A stretch of DNA of 5,629 nucleotides from Elusimicrobiota bacterium (GTDB taxonomy: Bacteria > Elusimicrobiota > Elusimicrobia > UBA1565 > UBA9628): assembly GCA_028717525.1 (NCBI GenBank), contig JAQUNT010000180.1, positions 1 to 5,629 of the forward strand. Reading direction: 5' to 3'. Position 1 is the first letter of the stretch; each line of letters begins with the position of its first letter. Of the stretch, positions 1 to 4,985 are shown one piece after another. The translations under genes and the position numbers were made by a program. The notes beneath the pieces are model-generated. The model ran no database searches, was not told the DNA's origin, and saw nothing but the letters and a program-made list of their open reading frames with translations.

Positions 1-297
1 TCAACGCAGCAGGTCAACATCATTACGGACCCCCCAGGCGCGGACTGCACGGTGGACAGGTTTACAATCCGCTCCCCTGGTGTTGTCCAACTGAGCCGAA
101 GGAACCAATCCTATGAAGTGACTTGCACGCTTGCTGGACATGGGTCTGGGAAATATACGATAGGCTCTTTTACGAGTAATTGGGTCGGCGGGAATATCGT
201 GACAGGGTTCTTCCCCGGCTGGCTTGTTGACATCATCAGCGGCGCCCACGGTGTGCTTGAACCCGACGTGGTCAAGATCGCGCTACAGACTCAATAG
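1..297 (+). CDS. 3' end of a lipoprotein-like (PEGA-like) envelope protein, 5'-truncated
   Basis: The frame is open from base 1 to a TAG at 295-297, giving the last 98 residues of a protein whose start lies outside the window. The visible part opens with QVNIITDPPGADCTV, which resembles the start of a PEGA-type beta-rich repeat (short strand, then PxGAxCxV, then a turn). It ends with WVGGNIVTGFFPGWLVDIISG followed by a LEPDVVKIAL strand. From family knowledge, this GN..GG..G..VD..SGA..xLxP layout is common in short bacterial lipoproteins of unknown role. The hydrophobic Gly-rich stretch (about residues 61-80) could lie against a membrane. No signal peptide or lipobox can be seen because the N-terminus is missing. 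It converges on the phage-like operon and has no obvious link to it, so it is more likely a host flanking gene than a phage gene. A phage-encoded exclusion lipoprotein cannot be ruled out. Confidence 0.75.
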   Translation, partial: STQQVNIITDPPGADCTVDRFTIRSPGVVQLSRRNQSYEVTCTLAGHGSGKYTIGSFTSNWVGGNIVTGFFPGWLVDIISGAHGVLEPDVVKIALQTQ

Positions 298-560
298 CTG
301 ACACGGCGGCCGATATCCTCGGGGCCCTTGAACATGGCCCCCGGTGGCACTCAGAACCGGGAAAGGCTCTGCACCAGGGGGCCAAGATCGGGACCCCTCC
401 CGGAGCGTCCTAAGCGCTCTGGGAGTTTAGCAAATCCCGGCTCACGATTGCCGCGACCGGTTCAGTCAGGAACCCAGCCTCCGTTTCGTCGCCGAAAACA
501 TTCCCGCCGCCCCAAGCCCCGCGGCCAGGGCCGGCGTGGACAGCGTAGGCGCCCCGGACC
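298..560. other. Convergent intergenic region; candidate prophage edge
   Basis: These 263 bp separate the 3' ends of the plus-strand lipoprotein-like gene and the minus-strand operon. I see no tRNA and no convincing coding frame: a plus-strand open frame starting at 328 has a low-complexity Arg/Pro-rich translation typical of GC-rich non-coding DNA. It contains GGGGCC (321-326) paired with GGCCCC (336-341), and a longer hairpin at 397-425. If the minus operon belongs to a prophage, the attachment site could lie here, but no duplicated core can be identified without the other end. Confidence 0.5.
397..425 (+). terminator. Terminator-like hairpin after the lipoprotein-like gene
   Basis: CTCCCGGAGCG (397-407) pairs with CGCTCTGGGAG (415-425) over 11 bp with one G-U wobble, around a 7-nt loop. 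Only TTT follows on the plus strand, so it is a weak candidate for an intrinsic terminator. It lies about 100 bp beyond the lipoprotein-like stop. In a convergent gap it could serve transcripts from either side. Confidence 0.35.
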
Positions 561-878
561 TTAAGTTTTGCTAGGAGCCGCGCCGCCTGCCTGGCCGCCG
601 TTAACCGTCGAATTTCTTGGGAAATCTTGGGATGATTCCTGCCTGGCCGCAGTCGCCTTGGTTAAGCGGGGCCTATTTGCGCTCGGGTAAGTGACCGTAA
701 CGGACACCACGCATTTCCCTGACGCGATCTTTTCCCACTCCTTCACGATGCTCCAATACGTCTCGATTTCTTCGGGACCTGGATTTCTGCGAGCCTTCCA
801 GACCTCGAAGGGCAGAATATTCTTGAGACTTGCCGCCGCTTTGCGCCGCTGCTCGGCGCTGGCATATTTTATGACCAT
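561..878 (-). CDS. Hypothetical phage protein, last gene of the replication operon (105 aa)
   Basis: I do not recognise the family. The first 55 or so residues are charged and look helical, with MVIKYASAEQRRKAAASLKN and then a Trp-containing segment (EVWKARRNPGPEEIETYWSI). A short hydrophobic strand, CVVSVTVTYP, follows, and the Gly/Ala/Ser-rich tail looks disordered. The ATG at 878 was chosen because it follows the upstream stop by 14 nt, but its Shine-Dalgarno is poor. Two in-frame TTG starts are possible. The one at 896 overlaps the upstream stop as TTGA. The one at 923 has GGAGG seven bases upstream and would add 15 residues. As the 3'-most gene, its end (TAA at 561-563) marks the end of the recognisable operon. 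Confidence 0.6.
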   Translation of the reverse strand: MVIKYASAEQRRKAAASLKNILPFEVWKARRNPGPEEIETYWSIVKEWEKIASGKCVVSVTVTYPSANRPRLTKATAARQESSQDFPRNSTVNGGQAGGAAPSKT

Positions 879-892
879 CTTCCCGCGCGCCT

Positions 893-1222
893 TCAAATCT
901 CGTCCTCTCCAGCGGACTTGCAAATCAAATCCTCCAGCGTCATGCGGCCGATTTCAGTCCTCTCGGGCATCTTCCGGGCGATGAATGGCAAGAGCGCCTT
1001 GAGTGGCTCGAAGTTGCGCACAGGTTTTTTAGTCAACTTGGTCCCATCGGCGCTCTCGATAATGATCTCATCACCTATGGCGGCTTCGATAGCGGCCTTC
1101 ATGATCTTCTTTGCGGTCTGGGGGCCGGACACCTTATCCCAGGCATCAATGAGGTCCTGATGCGCTCCGGTCATACGATTGGGAGTTCCCTTCTCTCGTC
1201 CTCCGGTCTTTTTGCCTTTCAT
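893..1222 (-). CDS. Phage protein with GGRxKGTPN start, terminase-small-subunit-like (109 aa)
   Basis: The N-terminus MKGKKTGGREKGTPNRMTG matches the basic GGRxKGTPN leader found on many small phage proteins, including DUF5681-type proteins and some proposed small terminase subunits. After it comes a helical segment (HQDLIDAWDKVSGPQTAKKI), an acidic/hydrophobic hairpin (GDEIIIESADGTKLTKKPV) and FEPLKALLPFIARKMPE, which resembles the conserved C-terminal PLxALLPxIAxKxP part of such proteins. The basic leader suggests DNA binding. A small terminase would normally sit next to a large terminase, and none is visible here, so that role is only a possibility. The ATG lies 8 nt after the nuclease stop. 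An AAGGAGG overlaps the end of the nuclease gene, with a rather long 13-nt spacing. The stop overlaps or abuts the next gene, depending on that gene's start. Confidence 0.75.
   Translation of the reverse strand: MKGKKTGGREKGTPNRMTGAHQDLIDAWDKVSGPQTAKKIMKAAIEAAIGDEIIIESADGTKLTKKPVRNFEPLKALLPFIARKMPERTEIGRMTLEDLICKSAGEDEI
931..935 (-). promoter_or_regulatory. Shine-Dalgarno for an alternative TTG start at 923
   Basis: On the minus strand GGAGG is followed by seven bases and TTG (923-921), in frame with the terminal hypothetical gene. It is a better ribosome site than the one before the ATG at 878, so the true start of that gene is undecided. Confidence 0.35.
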
Positions 1223-1230
1223 ATCTACTT

Positions 1231-1599
1231 TCAGACCTCCTTTTCACTCTCGCGCGTTCTGGCCGCCTGCCCTGCGTCTACGACTTCCGTCCGATCATGC
1301 CGATGCACACGATAGATTCCGGCCCGCAGATGTTCCCAGACCTCGGCCTCTCCCCAGACCGCGAACGCCTTGGCCCTGCGAGGGGCCACGGCCCCGGCCG
1401 TGACCTGGATGAAGCGGACCTCGGAGGGGGGACGGATAGCGCAGATGTCGAAGGCCGCGAACAGGTCCTTGGTGATCGGCATGGGCCGGCCCCGGATGAA
1501 GGCCACTCTCTTGAAGCCGCGCTCCGTGAGGAAGCCCTGAGCCGCCAGGTGGTCCGCGACCGCCTTCTCATGCCGCGCGCCCTTGGCCCGTTGGTTCAT
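1231..1599 (-). CDS. PD-(D/E)xK nuclease, Hjc/VRR-NUC-like (122 aa)
   Basis: Likely a small Holliday-junction-resolvase-like or VRR-NUC-like DNA endonuclease that processes branched or replicating phage DNA. The fold is visible in order: a first helix with KGARHEKAVADHL (E11 the likely metal or helix-1 acid), an Arg-rich segment, KDLFAAFDICAIRP holding the catalytic Asp (D51, D45 nearby), and the core strand VRFIQVTAG. Canonical members have ExK in that strand. Here it reads Q65-V66-T67, a variant I know from some phage relatives. A helix with PRRAKAF and a strand ending in YRVHRHD follow. The start is the ATG at 1599, which overlaps the upstream stop as ATGA and has AAGAGG eight bases upstream. 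Its position right after the helicase block supports a replication or recombination role. Whether the QVT variant cleaves DNA cannot be told from sequence. Confidence 0.82.
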   Translation of the reverse strand: MNQRAKGARHEKAVADHLAAQGFLTERGFKRVAFIRGRPMPITKDLFAAFDICAIRPPSEVRFIQVTAGAVAPRRAKAFAVWGEAEVWEHLRAGIYRVHRHDRTEVVDAGQAARTRESEKEV

Positions 1600-1877
1600 G
1601 CGCCAGGCCTCTTCTTCGCGGCCCGGATGATGGCGGCCACTTGGTGCAACAGCTTGGGGTCGAACACGAACGCGGCTTCTGACTGCCCGCGTTGGACGAC
1701 CTTGAGCCCGAGATGCGCCAGCTTCCGTATCGTGCAATCGGCCTGTGCCAGGACCGCCAGGGTGCCGGTGCGCTCGCTGTAGGGGTAGATGCTGCCCCAG
1801 GCCCCCGGGATCTCCAGGCTGTCCCCGTCCGCCCGCACCAGGTAAGAGCCGCCCGCCAGGTCGCGCAGGTTGCTCAC
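1596..1877 (-). CDS. Hypothetical phage protein (93 aa)
   Basis: Family not recognised. The protein starts VSNLRDLAGGSYLVRADGDS, followed by a segment rich in aromatic and small residues (IPGAWGSIYPYSERTGTLAVL). The C-terminal half (TIRKLAHLGLKVVQRGQSEA, then FDPKLLHQVAAIIRAAKKR) looks like two helices around a short strand and is basic at the end, so nucleic-acid contact is possible. The GTG at 1877 is chosen over the longer open frame upstream because GGAGG sits six bases before it and its GTGA overlaps the stop of the zinc-binding protein. The far upstream frame reads as Pro/Ala-rich shadow sequence. Its stop overlaps the nuclease start by four bases, so the pair is probably translationally coupled. 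Confidence 0.75.
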   Translation of the reverse strand: MSNLRDLAGGSYLVRADGDSLEIPGAWGSIYPYSERTGTLAVLAQADCTIRKLAHLGLKVVQRGQSEAAFVFDPKLLHQVAAIIRAAKKRPGA

Positions 1878-2119
1878 GGCTGGCCTCCGGCCGCGGGTGC
1901 CGCCAGGGCAGGCAGGGAATCGGGGTAGGCAGGGGGGCGCTGGAAGGGGTGCGAGTGGCCCGTAGAGGGGTGCGAGTGGGGCTTTTGGGCTCGCCGCGCA
2001 TTCCGGCACGCCCGCGAGCAATTGAGGCCGAATCCCCGGCGCACATCCGAAGCCCGGGCCTGAAAGGACTTGCCGCAGGCCGCGCAGGTCCGCTCAATGA
2101 GCCGCGGCTGATTGCTCAC
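1874..2119 (-). CDS. Small Cys/His zinc-binding protein (81 aa)
   Basis: The N-terminal half carries CAACGKSFQARASDVRRGFG and then NCSRACRNARR, a CxxC...CxxxC set in a basic context. Many phage and bacterial zinc ribbons share this pattern, with a conserved KSFxAR..DV.RG.G..CSRAC core. This suggests a DNA- or RNA-binding zinc finger that may help replication or mark the operon's regulation. The C-terminal half is Pro/His-rich (HSHPSTGHSHP) and looks disordered. The His pairs come from a 21-bp tandem duplication in the DNA. The GTG at 2119 lies inside the last 26 bp of the helicase gene and is preceded by GGAGG at only three bases spacing. No other start is available before the first Cys except further upstream in the helicase frame. 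The stop overlaps the next GTG as GTGA. Confidence 0.75.
   Translation of the reverse strand: MSNQPRLIERTCAACGKSFQARASDVRRGFGLNCSRACRNARRAQKPHSHPSTGHSHPFQRPPAYPDSLPALAAPAAGGQP
1945..1979. repeat. 21-bp-period tandem repeat inside the zinc-binding gene
   Basis: AGGGGTGCGAGTGG occurs at 1945-1958 and again at 1966-1979, exactly 21 bp (seven codons) apart. It encodes the two HSHP segments of the zinc-binding protein, so it looks like an in-frame duplication in a disordered tail. Confidence 0.7.
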
Positions 2120-3389
2120 AGGCCTCCACCTGGCGGACCCGCAGCGTCCGCTCATCCAGCTCCAGGTCGAACTTGACACCCCGGGCACCATGCCGGTTCT
2201 TTTCCTGTATGACCTCCAGGACGCGCCGGCCCCAGCCCGCGCCGTTCTTCTGGGCCGGGACCCACACGAGCATTACCCTGTCGCTCTCCTTCTCCACCGC
2301 GGAGCTCTCGGAGATCTCCGCCATGGTAGGCGCTGTCTCGCCATGCCCGTAGGCCTTCCGGTTGAGTTGGGACGCGAGGTAGACCACCACGCCGCAGCGC
2401 CGCGCCATGTTCTTCAGTTGGCGCATGAACTCGCGGATGCGCAGGCGCAGGCTCTCCTCCCTGGGCAGAGTGAAGCGGTCCAGGTAGTCCAGGAATACCA
2501 CCTCGGCCTTGTGCTCGAAGATGGCGGCCTCGATCTCCCGCAGGCCCGGCTCCGGGTGGTCTACGATGCGCAGGGGCAGCCGGGACAGGCCGGCGCAGGC
2601 GTCCAGGTAGCGCCGCCGGTCATCGTCCCCAAGGGTGCCCTTGCGCAGCTTCCAGGCCTCGGGGCCCCCGCCGATGGAGACAAGACGGGTCGCCAGTTCC
2701 GCGGCGCTCATCTCCGTCCCGAAGTAGACGCACCGCGCGCCCTTGGATGCGGCCAGATGGGCCAGGTTCAGCAGGAGCACGCTCTTTCCGTCATTGGTCG
2801 CCGCGGCCCAGGTGTTGATCTCGCCAGGGCGCGAGCCCAGCCAGGTCCGGTCCACCGCGGGAATCCCGGTGAAGTAGACCTTGCGGGCGTCCTTCGAGTC
2901 GAGCTGGTCCACCAGGTCATGTAGCACGTCCGCCAGGTCCGCGGAGAAGGCCGCGCCCAGGTGCTCGCGCTTCAAGGTCAGCTCCCGGACGGCCTCTATT
3001 TTCTCGGGCCTGGGGTCCGCGGCCAGGTCCCGGCTGGCCTTGATGATCTCCCGCTCGTAGTAGCAGCGGGCCACGATATCGGCGTAGTGCTCGATGTTCT
3101 CTGTGGCCGAAACCGCGTCCATGCAGTCCGATAGATGCACCTGACCGCCGCACTTATCAAGCTCCCCCGCGGAGCGCAGCGCGTCCGTCAGCGTCACCAT
3201 GTCCAGGCCCGCACCCTCCGGAAACCGCTCCACCATGACGCGGAAGATGGCCCCGTTGCTCTCCTGGTAGAACATCTCCGGGGTGAGCACCTGGCGCGCA
3301 ACCCGGAGGCCGGCCGCCGCGTTCTCTATCAGGACCGCGCCCAGGACCGCGCGCTCTGCCTGCTCGTTGTTGGGTGGGGTGGTGGTCAT
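2094..3389 (-). CDS. dnaB: Replicative DNA helicase, DnaB family (431 aa)
   Basis: A hexameric 5'-3' DNA helicase that would unwind the phage origin and act with primase. Residues 1-115 match the DnaB N-terminal domain (NNEQAERAVLGAVL, then FYQESNGAIFRVM). The RecA-like motor follows a linker. Walker A is A196-x4-G201-K202-S203, the catalytic Glu sits in GTEMS (224-228), and Walker B is VVFLDYL with D301. The sensor LASQLNR spans 338-344, ISESSAVEKESDRVML starts at 359, and IQEKNRHGARG (394-404) fits the DnaB C-terminal arginine-finger region. The length fits the family (about 430-470 aa). The Walker A of cellular DnaB usually reads GRPxxGKT, whereas here it is AAATNDGKS, a phage-like variant. 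The ATG at 3389 has GGAGG seven bases upstream and overlaps the O-like stop as ATGA. No DnaC-like loader gene is visible nearby, so the O-like protein or a host loader would have to deliver it. Confidence 0.95.
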   Translation of the reverse strand: MTTTPPNNEQAERAVLGAVLIENAAAGLRVARQVLTPEMFYQESNGAIFRVMVERFPEGAGLDMVTLTDALRSAGELDKCGGQVHLSDCMDAVSATENIEHYADIVARCYYEREIIKASRDLAADPRPEKIEAVRELTLKREHLGAAFSADLADVLHDLVDQLDSKDARKVYFTGIPAVDRTWLGSRPGEINTWAAATNDGKSVLLLNLAHLAASKGARCVYFGTEMSAAELATRLVSIGGGPEAWKLRKGTLGDDDRRRYLDACAGLSRLPLRIVDHPEPGLREIEAAIFEHKAEVVFLDYLDRFTLPREESLRLRIREFMRQLKNMARRCGVVVYLASQLNRKAYGHGETAPTMAEISESSAVEKESDRVMLVWVPAQKNGAGWGRRVLEVIQEKNRHGARGVKFDLELDERTLRVRQVEACEQSAAAH

Positions 3390-4132
3390 GCCGCGGCCTC
3401 CGTCTGCTGAAGGTAGGAGCGCGTCCGGGCGTCCGCGTCATCTGCGGGCCGAAGCGCGTGCTGCTGGCGGAACAGGTTGACGCTGTGCGCCGAGAGGGCC
3501 GCGGCCAGCGTTACCCCGCAATCGTCCGCCTTCTTGCTTTTGAGGTAGAAGTCCACCAGTGCCCGCAGGGTGTCGGGAGTCTCGCCCGCGGCCAGGATGC
3601 TTTTGACCGCGGCGCCGTCCTTGCCCCCGCTGATTGCGGGCTTGAAGCCCCGGACCTCCCGGCATCGCTGGAAGAAGTAGTCGATGATGGCCTTGACGTT
3701 GGGGTCCTTGCCTTGAGGCTGGGTGGGTTGCGCGTCAGCGCTCTTTCTTTTTTCTTTAACTATGAGGAAAGCCCCTGGGACTGTAGTCCCCTCTTTTGTG
3801 CATCCTAGTCCCATGGGGCTGCCGTCCCCCTGGGACTGTGGTCCCAGGGCTAAAGACCTAACCCGGTGCTTGTCGATGCCGATTTCCCCGGCCTCATTGG
3901 TCCGCAGGATGCCCCTCTTGAGCAGGTCTGCCCCCAGGCGCGCCACCCCGCGCCGATCCATGCGGAAGTCCATCGCCATCCTGCGCCAAGAATAGCGGGC
4001 GAACCTGGCCCCGTTGCGCCCGTAGCTATTGCGAGCCACCCAGAGGATGATCCTAAACTGGACGCCAGTCAGATCAAGCCGCAGCATTGGCTCTAGCAGC
4101 TCGTGGAATAAGCGTGTGTGCGCGTCAGCCAT
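3386..4132 (-). CDS. Phage replication protein O-like origin-binding initiator (248 aa)
   Basis: Likely the replication initiator that binds the phage origin and recruits the helicase encoded next. Residues 6-78 match the phage replication O N-terminal winged-helix pattern: FHELLEPMLRLDLTGVQFRI, then ILWVARNSYGRNGARF, then YSWRRMAMDFRMDRRGVARL and LLKRGIL. A flexible Gly/Ser/Pro-rich linker follows at about residues 95-122. The C-terminal part (NVKAIIDYFFQRCREVRGFK, GGKDGAAVKSIL, LRALVDFYLKSKK) resembles the C-terminal domain of many phage replisome organisers. The ATG at 4132 is chosen because GCGAGG lies seven bases upstream, it overlaps the previous stop by 8 nt, and the O domain begins there. 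The longer upstream frame is a shadow of the 127-aa gene. The linker-coding DNA carries the palindromic repeats described separately. A primosome DnaD-type role is the main alternative. Confidence 0.85.
   Translation of the reverse strand: MADAHTRLFHELLEPMLRLDLTGVQFRIILWVARNSYGRNGARFARYSWRRMAMDFRMDRRGVARLGADLLKRGILRTNEAGEIGIDKHRVRSLALGPQSQGDGSPMGLGCTKEGTTVPGAFLIVKEKRKSADAQPTQPQGKDPNVKAIIDYFFQRCREVRGFKPAISGGKDGAAVKSILAAGETPDTLRALVDFYLKSKKADDCGVTLAAALSAHSVNLFRQQHALRPADDADARTRSYLQQTEAAA
3772..3790. repeat. Iteron-like repeat, copy A
   Basis: CCCCTGGGACTGTAGTCCC, containing the dyad GGGACT-GT-AGTCCC. It matches copy C in 18 of 19 positions, 55 bp apart (start to start) in the same orientation. 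Confidence 0.8.
3807..3818. repeat. Iteron-like repeat, degenerate copy B
   Basis: AGTCCCATGGGG, itself holding the palindrome CCCATGGG. It equals the AGTCCCAGGGG half found when copy A is read on the minus strand, plus one inserted T, so it is a diverged or inverted half copy lying between A and C. Confidence 0.55.
3827..3849. repeat. Iteron-like repeat, copy C, with 9-bp perfect dyad
   Basis: The first 19 bases (3827-3845) match copy A with one A/G change. The whole unit forms a perfect dyad, CCCTGGGAC (3828-3836) and GTCCCAGGG (3841-3849), around TGTG. This is the most symmetrical copy and fits binding by a dimer. Confidence 0.8.
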
Positions 4133-4508
4133 GTGGGGCCCTCGCCTGTCGAGTCGGGATGGTTGGCGCCGGCAGGGGGAACAGTGCCGGTTGAGGAGAC
4201 TCCAAAGGTTCATAGATCGAGTCGGGCGCGCAGAGCTTCTCGCCGAATCCAAACTCGACACGCACGGCGGACGCGAGGAAGTCCAGGAGATTAACCCGGA
4301 AGCGTAACCCGGTCTCCCGGTCATCGAAGACGACCCGCGCGCAGGCCTCGGGCAGCCGGCGCACGACCTCGGCGTCCAGGGTGTAGCCGCCGACGTGGCG
4401 GAAGTAGTGTCGGGAGCGCTTAACCGGGAATGTCGCCGTGTCCCCCTCGAACAGCCCTACAACCTTGCCGCCAGATAGCCGAAGCGGAACGCCCGCGCGC
4501 GAAATCAT
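4125..4508 (-). CDS. Conserved-looking hypothetical protein (127 aa)
   Basis: No function can be given. The N-terminal two thirds look like a compact domain: LSGGKVVGLFEGDTATFPVK, then RSRHYFRHVGGYTLDAEVV, then a strand RVVFDDRETGLRFRVNLLDF and a Gly/Phe-rich end, VEFGFGEKL. From memory, small bacterial and phage proteins with the GKVVGxxxGDTF..V..SRHxLR..xAxxLD layout and a closing RGFGEQ-like segment form a recurrent unnamed family. The last 30 residues are Pro-rich and probably disordered. The ATG at 4508 starts 8 nt after the HTH gene's stop, with only a weak AGAAG before it. The TGA overlaps the O-like start by 8 nt, so it is co-expressed with the replication genes. Confidence 0.75.
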   Translation of the reverse strand: MISRAGVPLRLSGGKVVGLFEGDTATFPVKRSRHYFRHVGGYTLDAEVVRRLPEACARVVFDDRETGLRFRVNLLDFLASAVRVEFGFGEKLCAPDSIYEPLESPQPALFPLPAPTIPTRQARAPHG

Positions 4509-4516
4509 GGCCGCTT

Positions 4517-4690
4517 CTAGGCCCGGCGCTTGTCCATCTTGCGCTTGAGCCGCAAGATATCCGATTCTTTATATAGACGCCAGTTCCCGCCAGAGCGCTC
4601 GGCTCTGATCTTTCCCTGCGCCTCCCAGAGGCGCAATGTGGACGGGCTCACCCGCAACTCTCTCGCGGCGATACTCGGCAAGATGCCCAT
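4517..4690 (-). CDS. MerR/excisionase-type helix-turn-helix protein (57 aa)
   Basis: A one-domain DNA-binding protein of the HTH_17 / MerR-like class. The helix-turn-helix is IAARELRVSPSTLRLWEAQG (residues 7-26), and the wing follows with KIRAERSGGNWRLYKESDIL. The classic form is GxxRxYxxxDI, and here GNWRLYKESDI fits. The basic C-terminus (RLKRKMDKRRA) adds DNA contacts. Proteins of this size act as excisionases, Cox/Xis-like regulators or early transcription factors. As the first gene of the replication operon, it may control the operon or the divergent region upstream. The ATG at 4690 is preferred over a GTG at 4708 because GGGGAGG is placed six bases before it. No sensor domain is present, so it is not a full MerR regulator. 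Confidence 0.85.
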   Translation of the reverse strand: MGILPSIAARELRVSPSTLRLWEAQGKIRAERSGGNWRLYKESDILRLKRKMDKRRA

Positions 4691-4696
4691 TGAAGA

Positions 4697-4703
4697 CCTC
4701 CCC
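4697..4703 (-). promoter_or_regulatory. Strong Shine-Dalgarno for the HTH gene
   Basis: GGGGAGG on the minus strand, six bases before the ATG at 4690. It decides the start against the upstream GTG at 4708, which has no such site. Confidence 0.7.
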
Positions 4704-4708
4704 ACCAC

Positions 4709-4984
4709 TGAAATGCCAACAACTCATTATAAGGGCACTTCGCAATGCCGCACAGTTACATTTTTATCAAGGTTTTATGACGGTGGTGGGATGGGTTCCG
4801 TCAGGCAGAGCCCCAGCAAGCTCCGTAAAGAACCATCTCTGAGGCGTAGTCTCGGGAGTGTCCGAACCTACTTCAGATGGCTGGACTTCGACAAGGCGCG
4901 CGGCGTTGAGGACGCCCCGTTACCGAAGCGGTTTCCTATCGACGAGGGGCGCCGGCCTCTCGCGGGGGCACGGCTTACCGCGCC
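4709..4984. other. Non-coding control region upstream of the replication operon
   Basis: I see no convincing gene in these 276 bp. The open plus-strand frame crossing it is mostly a shadow of the HTH gene. The first 80 bp are notably AT-richer than the surroundings and hold the TATAAT promoter. Further right is a small hairpin, GGCGT (4902-4906) with ACGCC (4912-4916). An 8-bp inverted repeat, CCCACCAC (4701-4708) and GTGGTGGG (4783-4790), flanks the promoter. TCTCGGGAGT at 4850-4859 recurs at 5172-5181, just before the plus-strand genes. Confidence 0.5.
4726..4731 (-). promoter_or_regulatory. Perfect -10 box (TATAAT) of the replication operon promoter
   Basis: The minus strand reads CCCTTATAATGAG, a consensus -10 box, 35 bp upstream of the HTH gene's ATG. 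No good -35 lies 16-18 bp further up (TGTGCG at 17 bp), and there is no TG extension, so the promoter may need an activator or be kept weak. A dyad, GGCA...TGCC (4734-4749 on the plus strand), sits just upstream, with another TGCC at 4714-4717. These are possible operator half-sites. Confidence 0.55.
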
Positions 4985-4985
4985 C
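4966..4985 (-). terminator. Hairpin directly after the small minus-strand gene
   Basis: On the minus strand GGGCGCGG pairs with CCGTGCCC (8 bp, one G-U) around TAAG, beginning at the stop codon of the 52-aa frame. On the plus strand the wobble becomes a mismatch, so the fold favours a minus-strand transcript. No T-run follows, so it may end transcription only weakly or protect a 3' end. Confidence 0.35.

Larger units (their letters stand above)
3742..3850. other. Candidate replication origin (iterons plus AT-rich region) inside the O-like gene
   Basis: Palindromic repeats at 3772-3850 are directly followed, in gene direction, by an AT-rich stretch at 3742-3771 (about 22 of 30 bases A/T, with 17 pyrimidines in a row on the plus strand at 3741-3757). 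Known biology: the lambda origin lies in the middle of gene O, with four imperfectly palindromic iterons beside an AT-rich unwinding region. The arrangement, the host gene and the position between the two protein domains all match. GTCCC recurs at 3786, 3808, 3824 and 3841. That this is the working origin is inference. Confidence 0.6.

Noticed and set aside
430..490. tRNA-like T-arm (GGTTCAGTCAGGAACC) as an integration site
   Set aside because: No acceptor stem, anticodon arm or CCA end can be built around it on either strand.
328..564. 78-codon plus-strand frame in the convergent gap
   Set aside because: The Arg/Pro-rich composition and the absence of a ribosome site make it look like non-coding GC-rich DNA.
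1600..2097. N-terminal extension of the nuclease frame up to 2097
   Set aside because: The extension is Pro/Arg-rich and overlaps two better genes. The ATG at 1599 has a Shine-Dalgarno and an ATGA junction.
1297..2176. Long plus-strand open frames (1297-1782, 1745-2176)
   Set aside because: They are Arg/Pro/Gly-rich translations opposite the nuclease, the 93-aa and the zinc-binding genes, with no start-site support.
2112..2924. 270-codon plus-strand open frame
   Set aside because: It lies wholly opposite the DnaB-type helicase, whose motifs are unmistakable. The translation has no recognisable domain and is a GC-rich antisense shadow.
3772..3849. CRISPR-like array
   Set aside because: There are only two good copies plus one degenerate copy, they are palindromic and irregularly spaced, and they lie inside a coding gene. 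Iterons explain them better.
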